From the NCBI GenBank assembly GCA_031987425.1, contig DALZZL010000040.1, forward strand, positions 1 to 26,318: 26,318 nt of DNA, given 5' to 3'. Every line of letters starts with the position of its first letter. The stretch's first letter is position 1. Below are positions 14,674 to 22,411 of this stretch, one piece after another. This DNA comes from Stenotrophomonas_A sp002429615 (GTDB lineage Bacteria > Pseudomonadota > Gammaproteobacteria > Xanthomonadales > Xanthomonadaceae). The notes below the pieces were generated by a model that saw only the letters and a program-made list of their open reading frames with translations, was not told the origin of the DNA and searched no databases. The position numbers and the translations under genes are program-made.

Positions 14674-15551
14674 TCAGTGAGTCCAATCCGAACCCTTTCG
14701 AGCAGGAAAAGGGATGCGGACAGTTCCTGCGTGAAGCGCGCGAGGCCGCCGGGCTGACGGTGGACCAGGTCGCCACCCAGCTGCGCATGCCCATCCAGGT
14801 GGTGCGGTCGCTGGAGCAGGAGGATTGGCAGCGCCTGGGCGCCCCGGTATTTGTGCGCGGCCAGCTGCGCAGCTACGCGCGGCTGCTGAAGGTGGACCTC
14901 GGTCCGCTGCTGCAGCAGGCGCGGCTGGAAAGCGTCGAGCCGGTCAAGCTGGTCAGCCATACGCACACCCCGCGCGGACGCCGGCTGATGGAAAGCATGG
15001 CGCGGCGCGCGGTCTATGTGGTCATCACCGGCGTGCTGGTGGTGCCGGTCTGGTACGCGATCCGCAGCACCCATCCGGACGGGCAGGGCGTCAGCACCGC
15101 ATCGCTCGATGTGGTGCCGGGCAACAGCGTGGCCAGCGCGCCTGCCGAGCCGGCGGCGATGACCTCGTCCGCGGCGGGCAGCGATGCACCGGCCACGACA
15201 ACCGCCGCGGCCGCGGACGGCAAGCCGGCCGCGCCGTACATCGCGTCGCTGACGCCGATGCCGCGCGCCGCCAGCGCGCCTTCCGCCGGCGCGCTGTCGC
15301 TGCACTTCAATGGCGAGAGCTGGATCGAGATCCTCGCGCAGGATGGCAGCGTGGTCGAAAAAGGCCTGGTGCGTGCCGGCGAAGATCGCAGCTTCGAGCC
15401 GGGCCGTGTCGGCAGCGTCAAACTCGGCAATGCTTCGGCGGTCGAGGTTCAGCAAGCCGGCAATATCGTCGACGTGAAACCGTTCCAGCGCGCTAACGTG
15501 GCGCGTTTTGCGGTATCCTCCGACGGCTCCGTGGTGCCCGCTGCCGAGTGA
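14670..15551 (+). CDS. rodZ: RodZ-type cytoskeletal/cell-shape protein
   Basis: Bitopic membrane protein linking MreB to the peptidoglycan machinery. It has 293 residues. The N-terminal HTH_25-type domain (about 18-80) starts CGQFLREAREAAGLTVDQVA and includes an APVFVRGQLRSYARLL block typical of RodZ. A positively charged stretch leads into one membrane helix at 113-131 (AVYVVITGVLVVPVWYAI). A low-complexity Ala/Ser/Thr-rich periplasmic linker (about 140-205) precedes the C-terminal beta domain (about 208-285, LSLHFNGESWIEI). The start is GTG overlapping the pilF stop. Some annotations call this a generic helix-turn-helix protein; the full architecture supports RodZ. Confidence 0.9.
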   Translation: MISESNPNPFEQEKGCGQFLREAREAAGLTVDQVATQLRMPIQVVRSLEQEDWQRLGAPVFVRGQLRSYARLLKVDLGPLLQQARLESVEPVKLVSHTHTPRGRRLMESMARRAVYVVITGVLVVPVWYAIRSTHPDGQGVSTASLDVVPGNSVASAPAEPAAMTSSAAGSDAPATTTAAAADGKPAAPYIASLTPMPRAASAPSAGALSLHFNGESWIEILAQDGSVVEKGLVRAGEDRSFEPGRVGSVKLGNASAVEVQQAGNIVDVKPFQRANVARFAVSSDGSVVPAAE

Positions 15552-15630
15552 TGTCTCAGGCTGCAGGCACCGCGGTTTTTCGTTTCCCCTTTGATGCTCC
15601 GGATCCGACCAGGACGGGGTGAGAGTACGC

Positions 15631-16272
15631 ATGGCGATCGACGATCTGCTGGACGAACACGAACAAGGCGAACGCGTTCGCTCGTGGTTGAGGAAGAACG
15701 GCGCCGGCCTGATCGGCGGTGTGGTGGTGGGCCTGGGCCTGATCCTGGGCTGGCAGTGGTGGCAGAAGCAGCAGCTCGCCGACGCAGCCGACGCTGGCCG
15801 CCGCTATGACGCGGTGGTCAAGGGCGTCGAGGCCGGCAAGCTCGAGGACGCCGGCAAGGCCATGCAGGAACTGTCGGCGGCCAAGGCGGCCGGCATCTAT
15901 GTCGAGCTGGCGGCACTGGACCTGGCCAAGGCGCAGGTCGCCGCTGGCAAGAACGACGACGCGATCAAGACCCTGCGCGGCATCCAGGCCGACGGCCCGC
16001 TCAAGCGCGTGGTCGACCAGCGTCTGGCCAAGTTGCTGATCGACGGCAACCAGGCCGCCGAGGCGGACAAGCTGCTGGCCGGGCAGGAAGACGGCATCAG
16101 CCTGGAGATCCGCGGCGACGCGGCACAGGCACAGGGCCAGCGTGACGCGGCCCGTGACCTGTACACGAAGGCCCTGGCCCAGGTGGCGGTTGGCGCGCCG
16201 CAGCGCGCCCTGCTGGAAGTCAAGCTCACCGATGCGGGTGGCACCGTGCCCGAGCCCGCGGAGCAGATCTGA
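15631..16272 (+). CDS. YfgM-like tetratricopeptide membrane protein
   Basis: Inner-membrane protein with a periplasmic TPR-like domain. In E. coli YfgM binds the SecYEG translocon with PpiD and assists envelope-protein traffic. It has 213 residues. The N-terminal MAIDDLLDEHEQGERVRSWLR is characteristic, with the membrane helix at 25-43 (AGLIGGVVVGLGLILGW). The Ala-rich helical remainder ends in LEVKLTDAGG. ATG 15631 is chosen because GGTGAG begins 13 nt upstream; GTG 15619 would add MRVR. Its TGA overlaps the bamB ATG (TGATG). A yfgM-bamB-der order is conserved, but ispG and hisS, which usually precede yfgM in gammaproteobacteria, are absent here. Confidence 0.88.
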   Translation: MAIDDLLDEHEQGERVRSWLRKNGAGLIGGVVVGLGLILGWQWWQKQQLADAADAGRRYDAVVKGVEAGKLEDAGKAMQELSAAKAAGIYVELAALDLAKAQVAAGKNDDAIKTLRGIQADGPLKRVVDQRLAKLLIDGNQAAEADKLLAGQEDGISLEIRGDAAQAQGQRDAARDLYTKALAQVAVGAPQRALLEVKLTDAGGTVPEPAEQI

Positions 16273-17477
16273 TGAACCACTCGAAGTTGAAGCAGTTGGC
16301 GGCCATCGTGCTGCTCGGCGCCGCGCTGAGCGGCTGCAGCACGGTCAAGGGCTGGTTCACCAGCAAGGACGCCGCGGCGAAGAAGGCGCAGGAGCCGGCC
16401 GAGCTGGTCGATTTCAAGCCGACCGTCCAGGTGCGCAAGGTCTGGAAGACCGGCGTGGGCAAGGGCGAGGGCCGCATCGGCGTGCGCCAGCACCCGGCCG
16501 TGGCCGACGGCAAGGTGTTTGCCGCGGCGGTGCAGGGCGGCGTCGTGGCGCTGGATCTGCAGACCGGCAAGCAGGTCTGGGAATACAAGCCCGAGAAGGT
16601 CAAGAAGAAGCCCAAGCTGGGTCTGTCCGGCGGTCCGGGCGTGGGCGAAGGCCTGGTGGTGGTCGGCACGCTCGACGGCCAGGTCATCGCGCTCGATGCC
16701 AGCAATGGCAGCGAGAAGTGGCGCGCCCGCGTGCCGAACGAAGTCATCGCCGCACCGGCGATCGCGCAGAACCTGGTGTTCGTGCGCAGCAACGATGGCC
16801 GTGTGACCGCGTTCGAGGCCGCCAATGGCCAGCGCCGCTGGTTCCATGACCAGGAGTCGCCGTCGCTGACCGTGCGTGGCAATGCCAGCGTGGTCGCCGG
16901 CCCGGGCGTGGTGTTCGTCGGCAACGACGACGGCACCGTGTCCACCCTGGCCATGCAGGACGGTCGTCCGCTGTGGTCGCAGGCGATCGGCGTGCCGGAA
17001 GGCCGCACCGAACTGCAGCGCATGGCCGACGTCGACGGCGCGCCGGTGCTGGAAGAACGCACCCTGTTCGCCACCAGCTTCAAGAACGAGACCATGGCCA
17101 TCGACGGCCCGACCGGTCGCCCGATCTGGTCGCGTGACCACGGCGGTGCCGGCGCGGTGGGCGTGTCCTCCGGCCTGGTCGTGGTGGCGGACGCCGCCGG
17201 TTCGGTCTGGGGCCTGGACAAGGGCACCGGTTCGGCGATGTGGTCGCAGGCCGCGCTGGCCCGCCGCTCGCTGACGGGCGCCGCGATCCAGGGTGACTAC
17301 GCCGTGGTCGGCGACTACAAGGGTTACCTGCACTGGCTGCGGCTGGACAACGGCGAGCTGGCGGCGCGCGAGCGCGCCGGGCACGATGCCCTGGTCGGCC
17401 AGCTGATCGTGGCCGATGGCATACTGCTGGTGCAGAACACCGACGGCGACCTCACCGCCTTCCGGCTGGCCCAATAA
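16272..17477 (+). CDS. bamB: Outer-membrane protein assembly factor BamB
   Basis: Lipoprotein subunit of the BAM complex that inserts beta-barrels into the outer membrane; it binds BamA POTRA domains. It has 401 residues (392 in E. coli). The lipoprotein signal MNHSKLKQLAAIVLLGAALSGC has a canonical LSGC lipobox with lipidated Cys22. Eight PQQ-like beta-propeller blades can be read off by their repeated pattern, for example GGVVALDLQTGKQVWEYK, GQVIALDASNGSEKWRAR, GRVTAFEAANGQRRWFHD, GSVWGLDKGTGSAMWSQA and the closing GDLTAFRLAQ. It is coupled to yfgM by TGATG and followed by der after 15 nt. Confidence 0.95.
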   Translation: MNHSKLKQLAAIVLLGAALSGCSTVKGWFTSKDAAAKKAQEPAELVDFKPTVQVRKVWKTGVGKGEGRIGVRQHPAVADGKVFAAAVQGGVVALDLQTGKQVWEYKPEKVKKKPKLGLSGGPGVGEGLVVVGTLDGQVIALDASNGSEKWRARVPNEVIAAPAIAQNLVFVRSNDGRVTAFEAANGQRRWFHDQESPSLTVRGNASVVAGPGVVFVGNDDGTVSTLAMQDGRPLWSQAIGVPEGRTELQRMADVDGAPVLEERTLFATSFKNETMAIDGPTGRPIWSRDHGGAGAVGVSSGLVVVADAAGSVWGLDKGTGSAMWSQAALARRSLTGAAIQGDYAVVGDYKGYLHWLRLDNGELAARERAGHDALVGQLIVADGILLVQNTDGDLTAFRLAQ

Positions 17478-17492
17478 GACAGGAGTGACGCG

Positions 17493-18890
17493 ATGCTGCC
17501 TTTGGTCGCCCTGGTTGGACGGCCGAATGTCGGCAAGTCCACTCTATTCAACGCGCTGACGCGCAGTCGCGACGCGCTGGTCCATGACCAGCCCGGCGTG
17601 ACCCGGGACCGCCACTATGGCGTGTGCCGGCTGGAAGGGCAGGCGCCCTTCATCGTGGTCGACACCGGCGGCATCGCCGGTGACGAGGAAGGCCTGGCCG
17701 GCGCCACCGCGCGCCAGGCGCGTGCCGCCGCCGGCGAAGCCGACCTGGTGCTGTTCGTGGTCGATGGCCGCGAAGGCGCCTCGGCGCTGGATGACGAGAT
17801 CCTGGCCTGGCTGCGCAAGCTGGCGCGGCCGACCCTGCTGGTCATCAACAAGATCGACGGCGTCAACGAGGACGCCGTGCGGGCGGACTTCGCGCGCTAC
17901 GGCTTCGCCGACGTCATCACCGTCTCGGCCGCGCATCGGCAGGGTCTGGACGAGCTGCTCGATGAAGTGCACGAGCGCCTGCCCGAGGAAGGTGCCGGCG
18001 AGCTGCTGGACGAAGATCCCAAGCGCATGCGCATCGCCTTCGTCGGCCGCCCGAACGTGGGCAAGTCGACGCTGGTGAACCGTCTGCTCGGCGAGGAGCG
18101 CATGATCGCCTCCGAAGTGCCGGGCACCACGCGCGACTCGATCGCGGTGGATCTGGAGCGTGACGGCCGCGATTACCGCCTGATCGACACCGCCGGCCTG
18201 CGTCGCAAGGCGCGGGTGGAAGAAGCGGTGGAGAAATTCAGCGCGTTCAAGACGCTGCAGGCGATCGAGCAATGCCAGGTGGCCGTGCTGCTGCTGGATG
18301 CCACCGAAGGCGTCACCGACCAGGACGCCACCGTGCTCGGCGCGATCCTGGAGGCCGGCAAGGCGCTGGTGGTGGCCATCAACAAGTGGGACGGCCTGAC
18401 CGACTACCAGCGCGCCCAGGCCGAAGACCTGTTGTCGCGCAAGCTCAGTTTCGTCAACTGGGCCGAGGCGGTGCGCATTTCCGCCAAGCATGGCTCGGGC
18501 CTGCGCGAACTGTTCCGCGCGGTGCATCGCGCGCACGCCTCGGCGACCAAGGAATTCAGCACCGCCGAGGTCAACAAGACCCTGGAAGTCGCCTACGAGA
18601 CCAACCCGCCGCCGAGCATCCGCGGCCATGTGTCCAAGCTGCGCTACGTACATCCGGGTGGCAGCAACCCGCCGACCTTCATCGTCCACGGCACGCGCCT
18701 GAAGGTGCTGCCGGATTCGTACAAGCGCTATCTGGAGAATTTCTTCCGCAAGCGCTTCAAGCTGGTCGGCACGCCGGTGCGTTTCATCTTCCGCGAAGGC
18801 GCCAATCCGTACGAAGGCAAGAAGAACGAATTGACCGACCGGCAGATCGCCCGCAAGCGGCGCCTGCTGCGGCACGTCAAGGGCAAGTGA
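17493..18890 (+). CDS. der: Ribosome-assembly GTPase Der (EngA)
   Basis: Tandem-domain GTPase required for maturation of the 50S subunit. It has 465 residues. Domain 1: GRPNVGKST at 9-17, DTGG switch, NKID at 119-122. Domain 2: GRPNVGKST at 185-193, DTAGLRRKA, NKWD at 297-300. A KH-like domain closes the protein (about 355-455), with PPSIRGHVSKLRYVHPGG and GTPVRFIFREG. All nucleotide-binding motifs are intact in both domains. The ATG has AGGAG 7 nt upstream. Its stop overlaps a possible GTG start of moeA. Confidence 0.98.
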   Translation: MLPLVALVGRPNVGKSTLFNALTRSRDALVHDQPGVTRDRHYGVCRLEGQAPFIVVDTGGIAGDEEGLAGATARQARAAAGEADLVLFVVDGREGASALDDEILAWLRKLARPTLLVINKIDGVNEDAVRADFARYGFADVITVSAAHRQGLDELLDEVHERLPEEGAGELLDEDPKRMRIAFVGRPNVGKSTLVNRLLGEERMIASEVPGTTRDSIAVDLERDGRDYRLIDTAGLRRKARVEEAVEKFSAFKTLQAIEQCQVAVLLLDATEGVTDQDATVLGAILEAGKALVVAINKWDGLTDYQRAQAEDLLSRKLSFVNWAEAVRISAKHGSGLRELFRAVHRAHASATKEFSTAEVNKTLEVAYETNPPPSIRGHVSKLRYVHPGGSNPPTFIVHGTRLKVLPDSYKRYLENFFRKRFKLVGTPVRFIFREGANPYEGKKNELTDRQIARKRRLLRHVKGK

Positions 18891-18904
18891 CCGCGGCCAC
18901 GCTG

Positions 18905-20113
18905 ATGGCCGCCTATCCCAGCCGTCTTTCCGTGGACGATGCCCAGGCGCTGCTGCGCGAGCTGGCGGCGCAGCGGCGCATGCCGGTCGAGCAGCTCGCC
19001 ACCGCGCGCGCCGATGGACGCGTGCTGGCGGCGGATGTGGTGGCCGGGATCAACCTGCCGGCGTTCGACAACAGCGCGATGGATGGTTTTGCCCTGCGCC
19101 ATGCCGATGCCGGCGGTGGCCGCCTGCGCCTGGCCGGCGAGCAGTTCGCCGGGCGTGCCGATGCCGCGCCGCTGGGCGAAGGCGAATGCGTGCGCATCAC
19201 CACGGGCGCGCCGTTGCCGCCCGGCGCCGACACGATCCTGGTGCGCGAGCTGGCCCGCGAGCAGGACGGCGTCGTCCACTTCGATACGGTGCCCGCGGCC
19301 GGCAGCTTCGTGCGCCGGGCAGGCGAGGACGTGCGTGCGGGAGAGGTCGTGTTGCGGGCCGGCAGCGTGCTCACCGCCGCGCGGATCGGGCTGGCGGCGG
19401 CCATCGGTCGCGCCCAGCTTCCCGTGTTCGCGCGGCCCACCGTGGCGGTGTTCGCCACAGGCGACGAGCTGGTTGAGCCGGGCATGCCGCTGGGCCCTGG
19501 CCAGATCTATAACGCCAATCGCGACCTGCTGATGGCGCGCCTGCGCGAGCTGGGCTACACCCCGATGGCGTGGCCGACCCTGCCGGACGACCCGGAGCGC
19601 ATGGAGACCGTCCTGCGCGATGCCGCGGCCGCCTTCGACGTGATCCTGACCTGCGGGGGCGTCTCGGCGGGCGAGAAGGATCACCTGCCGGCGCTACTGG
19701 AACGCATCGGCCGTATCCATTTCTGGAAGGTGCGCATGCGCCCCGGCATGCCGCTGCTGTGCGGCGAGCTGGACAAGGCGGTGGTGCTGGGTTTGCCGGG
19801 CAACCCGGTGTCGGTACTGGCCACGTTCACCGCGTTCGCGCAGCCGTTGCTGGAAGGGCTGCAGGGGCGTAACGAACCGGCGCTGCGCCTGTATGCGGCG
19901 CTGGATGCACCGTGGGACAAACGCCAGGAGCGGATGGAGCTGCTGCGCGGAACGCTGCACTGCGATGCGAGTGGGCAGCTGCGGGTGACGCCGAATGCGG
20001 CCGATGCCTCGCACCGGTTGCGCGGGGCGGCGGACAGCGATGTGCTGCTGGTGATGGGGGAAGGCGTGCGTGCCTATGCGGCAGGTGAAGTGGTTGAGGT
20101 CATCCGTTACTGA
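18905..20113 (+). CDS. moeA: Molybdopterin molybdenumtransferase MoeA
   Basis: Inserts molybdate into adenylylated molybdopterin, the last step of molybdenum cofactor synthesis. It has 402 residues (411 in E. coli). Motifs: DNSAMDGFA with Asp60 matching the key E. coli Asp59, RITTGAPLPPGADTI, FATGDELVEPG, IYNANRDLL, LTCGGVSAGEKDHL and LPGNPVSVLATF. The C-terminal domain IV is complete. ATG 18905 is used; GTG 18887, overlapping the der stop (GTGA), would add six residues and may be the coupled start. The rhodanese-MoeB protein of the same pathway follows. A G-rich tract begins directly after the stop codon. Confidence 0.96.
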   Translation: MAAYPSRLSVDDAQALLRELAAQRRMPVEQLATARADGRVLAADVVAGINLPAFDNSAMDGFALRHADAGGGRLRLAGEQFAGRADAAPLGEGECVRITTGAPLPPGADTILVRELAREQDGVVHFDTVPAAGSFVRRAGEDVRAGEVVLRAGSVLTAARIGLAAAIGRAQLPVFARPTVAVFATGDELVEPGMPLGPGQIYNANRDLLMARLRELGYTPMAWPTLPDDPERMETVLRDAAAAFDVILTCGGVSAGEKDHLPALLERIGRIHFWKVRMRPGMPLLCGELDKAVVLGLPGNPVSVLATFTAFAQPLLEGLQGRNEPALRLYAALDAPWDKRQERMELLRGTLHCDASGQLRVTPNAADASHRLRGAADSDVLLVMGEGVRAYAAGEVVEVIRY

Positions 20114-20146
20114 GGGCGGCGGGGTTGGGGGGGGCTTGCGGTGGGG
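20114..20146 (+). other. G-quadruplex-forming motif after the moeA stop
   Basis: G-runs of 3, 4, 8 and 4 bases, separated by CGGC, TT and CTTGCGGT, begin at the base after the moeA TGA. Splitting the 8-run gives four tracts within 20114-20134. The position mirrors the G-cluster at the crcB stop, and again a REP element follows. Confidence 0.5.
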
Positions 20147-20165
20147 TCGATGACGGTTTCCGGGT

Positions 20166-20194
20166 TCCGGTCGCGGCTGAAGCCGCTCCTACAG
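20166..20194. repeat. REP-like palindromic repeat, copy 3
   Basis: Identical over 29 nt to 7319-7347, in the same orientation; 22 nt are shared in reverse with 5217-5238. It contains the GCGGCTGAAGCCGC palindrome. It lies 52 nt after the moeA stop. Confidence 0.85.
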
Positions 20195-20271
20195 AATCCT
20201 CGGTGTCGTGGACCCCGTTCTGCGCGACGCAGCGATCCGCGCTGCGCGCATCGCCCACGCCGCTTTGCGCG

Positions 20272-20277
20272 GATAAT
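20272..20277 (+). promoter_or_regulatory. Candidate -10 box of moeB (possibly leaderless)
   Basis: GATAAT resembles the -10 consensus and ends 6 nt before the ATG at 20284, so the expected transcription start coincides with the start codon. No ribosome-binding sequence precedes the ATG and no clear -35 box is seen. Confidence 0.35.
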
Positions 20278-20283
20278 GCGCGC

Positions 20284-21423
20284 ATGAGCATCGAACAGAT
20301 CAGCCCGGCCGAAGCGCGCCGGCGTTCCCTCCAGGGCATCCGCCTGATCGATATCCGCGACGCGCACGAGCGCGTCGACGGGCAGGCCGAAGGCGCGTTC
20401 GCGCTGACCCGCGCCGAACTCGAAGCCGCCCCCAGCGAACACCTCGGCGCTCCCGATCAAGCCGTCATGCTGATCTGCCAGACCGGCAAGCGCTCGCTGG
20501 CCGCCGCCGAAGCACTGCAGCTGCTCGGCTGGTCGCAGGTGGTTTCGGTGGAAGGGGGTACCACGCGCTGGCGCGGCGACGGCCTGCCGCTGGTGCGGCC
20601 GCGGCTGCCGGCCGACCAGCAGGATTTCCTCGAACGCTACTCACGCCACCTGCGGCTGCCGCAGGTCGGGCCGGCTGGACAGCGTCGCCTGCAGGCCGCG
20701 CGCGTGCTGGTGGTCGGTGCGGGCGGGCTCGGCTCGCCGGCCGCCTACTATCTGGCCGCCGCCGGCGTCGGCACGCTGCGGCTGATCGACGATGACGTGG
20801 TCGATCGCAGCAACCTGCAGCGGCAGATCCTGCATACCGACGCACGCGTCGGCATGCCCAAGGTGGATTCGGCGACGCTGGCGTTGCAGGCGCTCAATCC
20901 CACCGTGCACATCGAGGCCTTCGTCGAGCGCCTGCGTGCCGACAATGTCGAACGCATCCTGCAGGACGTGGATGTCGTCCTCGACGGCTCGGACAATTTC
21001 CCGCTGCGCTACCTGCTCAACGATGCCTGCGTGAAGCTCGGCAAGCCGCTGGTCTATGGCGCCGTGCAGCAGTTCGAAGGGCAGGTGAGCGTGTTCGACG
21101 CCGGTCGCCATCGCGGCCAGGCGCCGTGTTACCGCTGCCTGTTCCCGGAGCCGCCGGCACCGGAGTTCGCACCGAACTGCGCCGAAGCCGGCGTGTTCGG
21201 TGTGCTGCCGGGCATCGTGGGACTGCTGCAGGCCACCGAAGTGCTCAAGCTGCTGCTGGATATCGGCCAGCCGTTGCGGGGCCGCCTGCTCGGCTTCGAT
21301 GCGTTGGCGATGCGCTTCCGCGAGCTGCGCCTGGCGCCGGACCCGGATTGCCCGGTGTGCGCGGCAGGGCGCGATTTCCCCGGCTATATCGACTACGCCG
21401 CGTTCTGCCGCAGCAGCGACTGA
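20284..21423 (+). CDS. moeB: Rhodanese-MoeB/ThiF fusion, molybdopterin-synthase adenylyltransferase
   Basis: E1-like enzyme that adenylates the C-terminus of MoaD (or a related ThiS-like protein) so that it can receive sulfur. It has 379 residues. An N-terminal rhodanese domain (about 5-100) carries its active-site Cys65 in LICQTGKRS. The adenylyltransferase domain (about 117-370) has nucleotide loop GAGGLGS at 145-151, VVDRSNLQRQILH, and VVLDGSDNFPLRY. Zinc cysteines are C282-X2-C285 and C356-X2-C359, and Cys299 lies in NCAEAGVFGVLPG. In many MoeBR proteins the rhodanese domain is C-terminal; here it comes first, so the sulfur donor domain is fused on the opposite side. Longer in-frame starts upstream would read through the REP and are unlikely. 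Confidence 0.92.
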   Translation: MSIEQISPAEARRRSLQGIRLIDIRDAHERVDGQAEGAFALTRAELEAAPSEHLGAPDQAVMLICQTGKRSLAAAEALQLLGWSQVVSVEGGTTRWRGDGLPLVRPRLPADQQDFLERYSRHLRLPQVGPAGQRRLQAARVLVVGAGGLGSPAAYYLAAAGVGTLRLIDDDVVDRSNLQRQILHTDARVGMPKVDSATLALQALNPTVHIEAFVERLRADNVERILQDVDVVLDGSDNFPLRYLLNDACVKLGKPLVYGAVQQFEGQVSVFDAGRHRGQAPCYRCLFPEPPAPEFAPNCAEAGVFGVLPGIVGLLQATEVLKLLLDIGQPLRGRLLGFDALAMRFRELRLAPDPDCPVCAAGRDFPGYIDYAAFCRSSD

Positions 21424-21469
21424 GGCCACCTTCACCCGCGCCGCACCGCGTCCGTCGCACGCTGGCGGC

Positions 21470-22084
21470 ATGCGATCGTCGATGGCCGTCTCCCTTGCCT
21501 GCGCCGTGCTGGCGGTTGTTCCGCCGCGCGCTTGCGCGCAGGTCGATCCCAACGACCCGGACGTGGCGCGCACGCGCTACGAAGCAGCGGCCACCCAGCG
21601 CCACGCGCCGGACGTGCTGGGCTGGCCCCAGGCCACCGCGCGTGAGCGCGCGGGGCTCGGCCTGCTCAGCGTGATCGACCAGTACCAGGCGGACCTGTCG
21701 CGGCTGGCGCTGGACCGTGGCCTGGCGACGGACGTGCAGGCATGGGCCGAACGCATGCTCGCCGCCGATGCTGCCGCCCGTGGGCGGCATGATCGATGGT
21801 TGCCGGACATCGCCTCCGTGCCGGCGCAGGAGGAAATCCGTCGCGGTCAACTTGAGTTGGCGGCGTTACAGGACGCCGATGCCGCCGAGGTCGCTTCGCG
21901 CTATCTGCAGGCGATGCACCGCAGTTTGGCCGGGACATTGCAACGGCTCGACGAAGAGCTGATCCCCGCGGCCAGCACGCCGGGCGTGCGCATGCATCTG
22001 CGCGACTTGCGTGATCCACTCGTGGCCGAACTGGTCGCCGTCTGTCGTTTGCAGGATCGCGGTGCGCAGTGCGCGCCACCTTGA
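21470..22084 (+). CDS. Secreted DUF4142-like protein of unknown function
   Basis: It has 204 residues from ATG 21470; ATG 21482 (MAVSL) is an alternative. A signal peptide runs to about ACA at 24 (MAVSLACAVLAVVPPRACA). The mature part is mostly helical and resembles DUF4142 in pattern, with LLSVIDQYQADLSRLALDRG then AWAERMLAADAAARGRH, and a second half with YLQAMHRSLAGTLQRLDEEL. The family is ferritin-like helical and usually periplasmic; no metal-ligand set can be assigned with confidence. Codon use is like its neighbours. It starts 46 nt after moeB and could be in the same transcript, though no shared function is apparent. Confidence 0.65.
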   Translation: MRSSMAVSLACAVLAVVPPRACAQVDPNDPDVARTRYEAAATQRHAPDVLGWPQATARERAGLGLLSVIDQYQADLSRLALDRGLATDVQAWAERMLAADAAARGRHDRWLPDIASVPAQEEIRRGQLELAALQDADAAEVASRYLQAMHRSLAGTLQRLDEELIPAASTPGVRMHLRDLRDPLVAELVAVCRLQDRGAQCAPP

Positions 22085-22163
22085 GACGCACATCGCTGGC
22101 TTCACTTCCGGGCGACTCACCCGGGCGTAGCGTCCGTGGCCAGTCCAGGCGGAGCGGGCGGCG

Positions 22164-22340
22164 ATGGGCGACAACAAGCAGGAAACCGGTCAGCCCGACA
22201 GGGAACGCATCAACCTGTCGGAAGACTATGAGGTGCGCTACTGGGTGCAGGCACTGGGCGTCAGCGAGCAGAAGCTGCGGGAAGCCGTGCATACCGTCGG
22301 GACATCGGCGGCGAAGGTGCGCGAGTACGTGCGCAAGTAG
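22164..22340 (+). CDS. DUF3606 family small protein
   Basis: A 58-residue cytoplasmic protein. It starts MGDNKQETGQPDRERINLSE, continues with an EDYEVRYWVQALGVSEQKLREAV block and closes with VREYVRK. The RERINLSEDYEVRYW and LGVSEQKLREAV segments are the recognisable DUF3606 pattern. GGAG at 22151-22154 lies 9 nt upstream. Function is unknown; such proteins occur as single small genes in many proteobacteria. A strong hairpin follows 30 nt after its stop. Confidence 0.85.
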   Translation: MGDNKQETGQPDRERINLSEDYEVRYWVQALGVSEQKLREAVHTVGTSAAKVREYVRK

Positions 22341-22370
22341 TGGCCTCTGGCGGTCGCCGCCGTGAACGCC

Positions 22371-22397
22371 CGCTGCGACAGCGGAACTGTCGCAGCG
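22371..22397. terminator. Bidirectional hairpin between convergent genes
   Basis: CGCTGCGACAG (22371-22381) and CTGTCGCAGCG (22387-22397) form a perfect 11-bp stem with a 5-nt loop. It sits between the converging DUF3606 gene and the eptA-like gene. There is no T-run on either side, so termination would be imperfect or Rho-assisted. Confidence 0.5.
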
Positions 22398-22411
22398 GAT
22401 GACCCGGGGCC

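Noticed and set aside
15897..17474. 525-codon minus-strand frame
   Set aside because: Antisense to yfgM and bamB; no recognisable domain.
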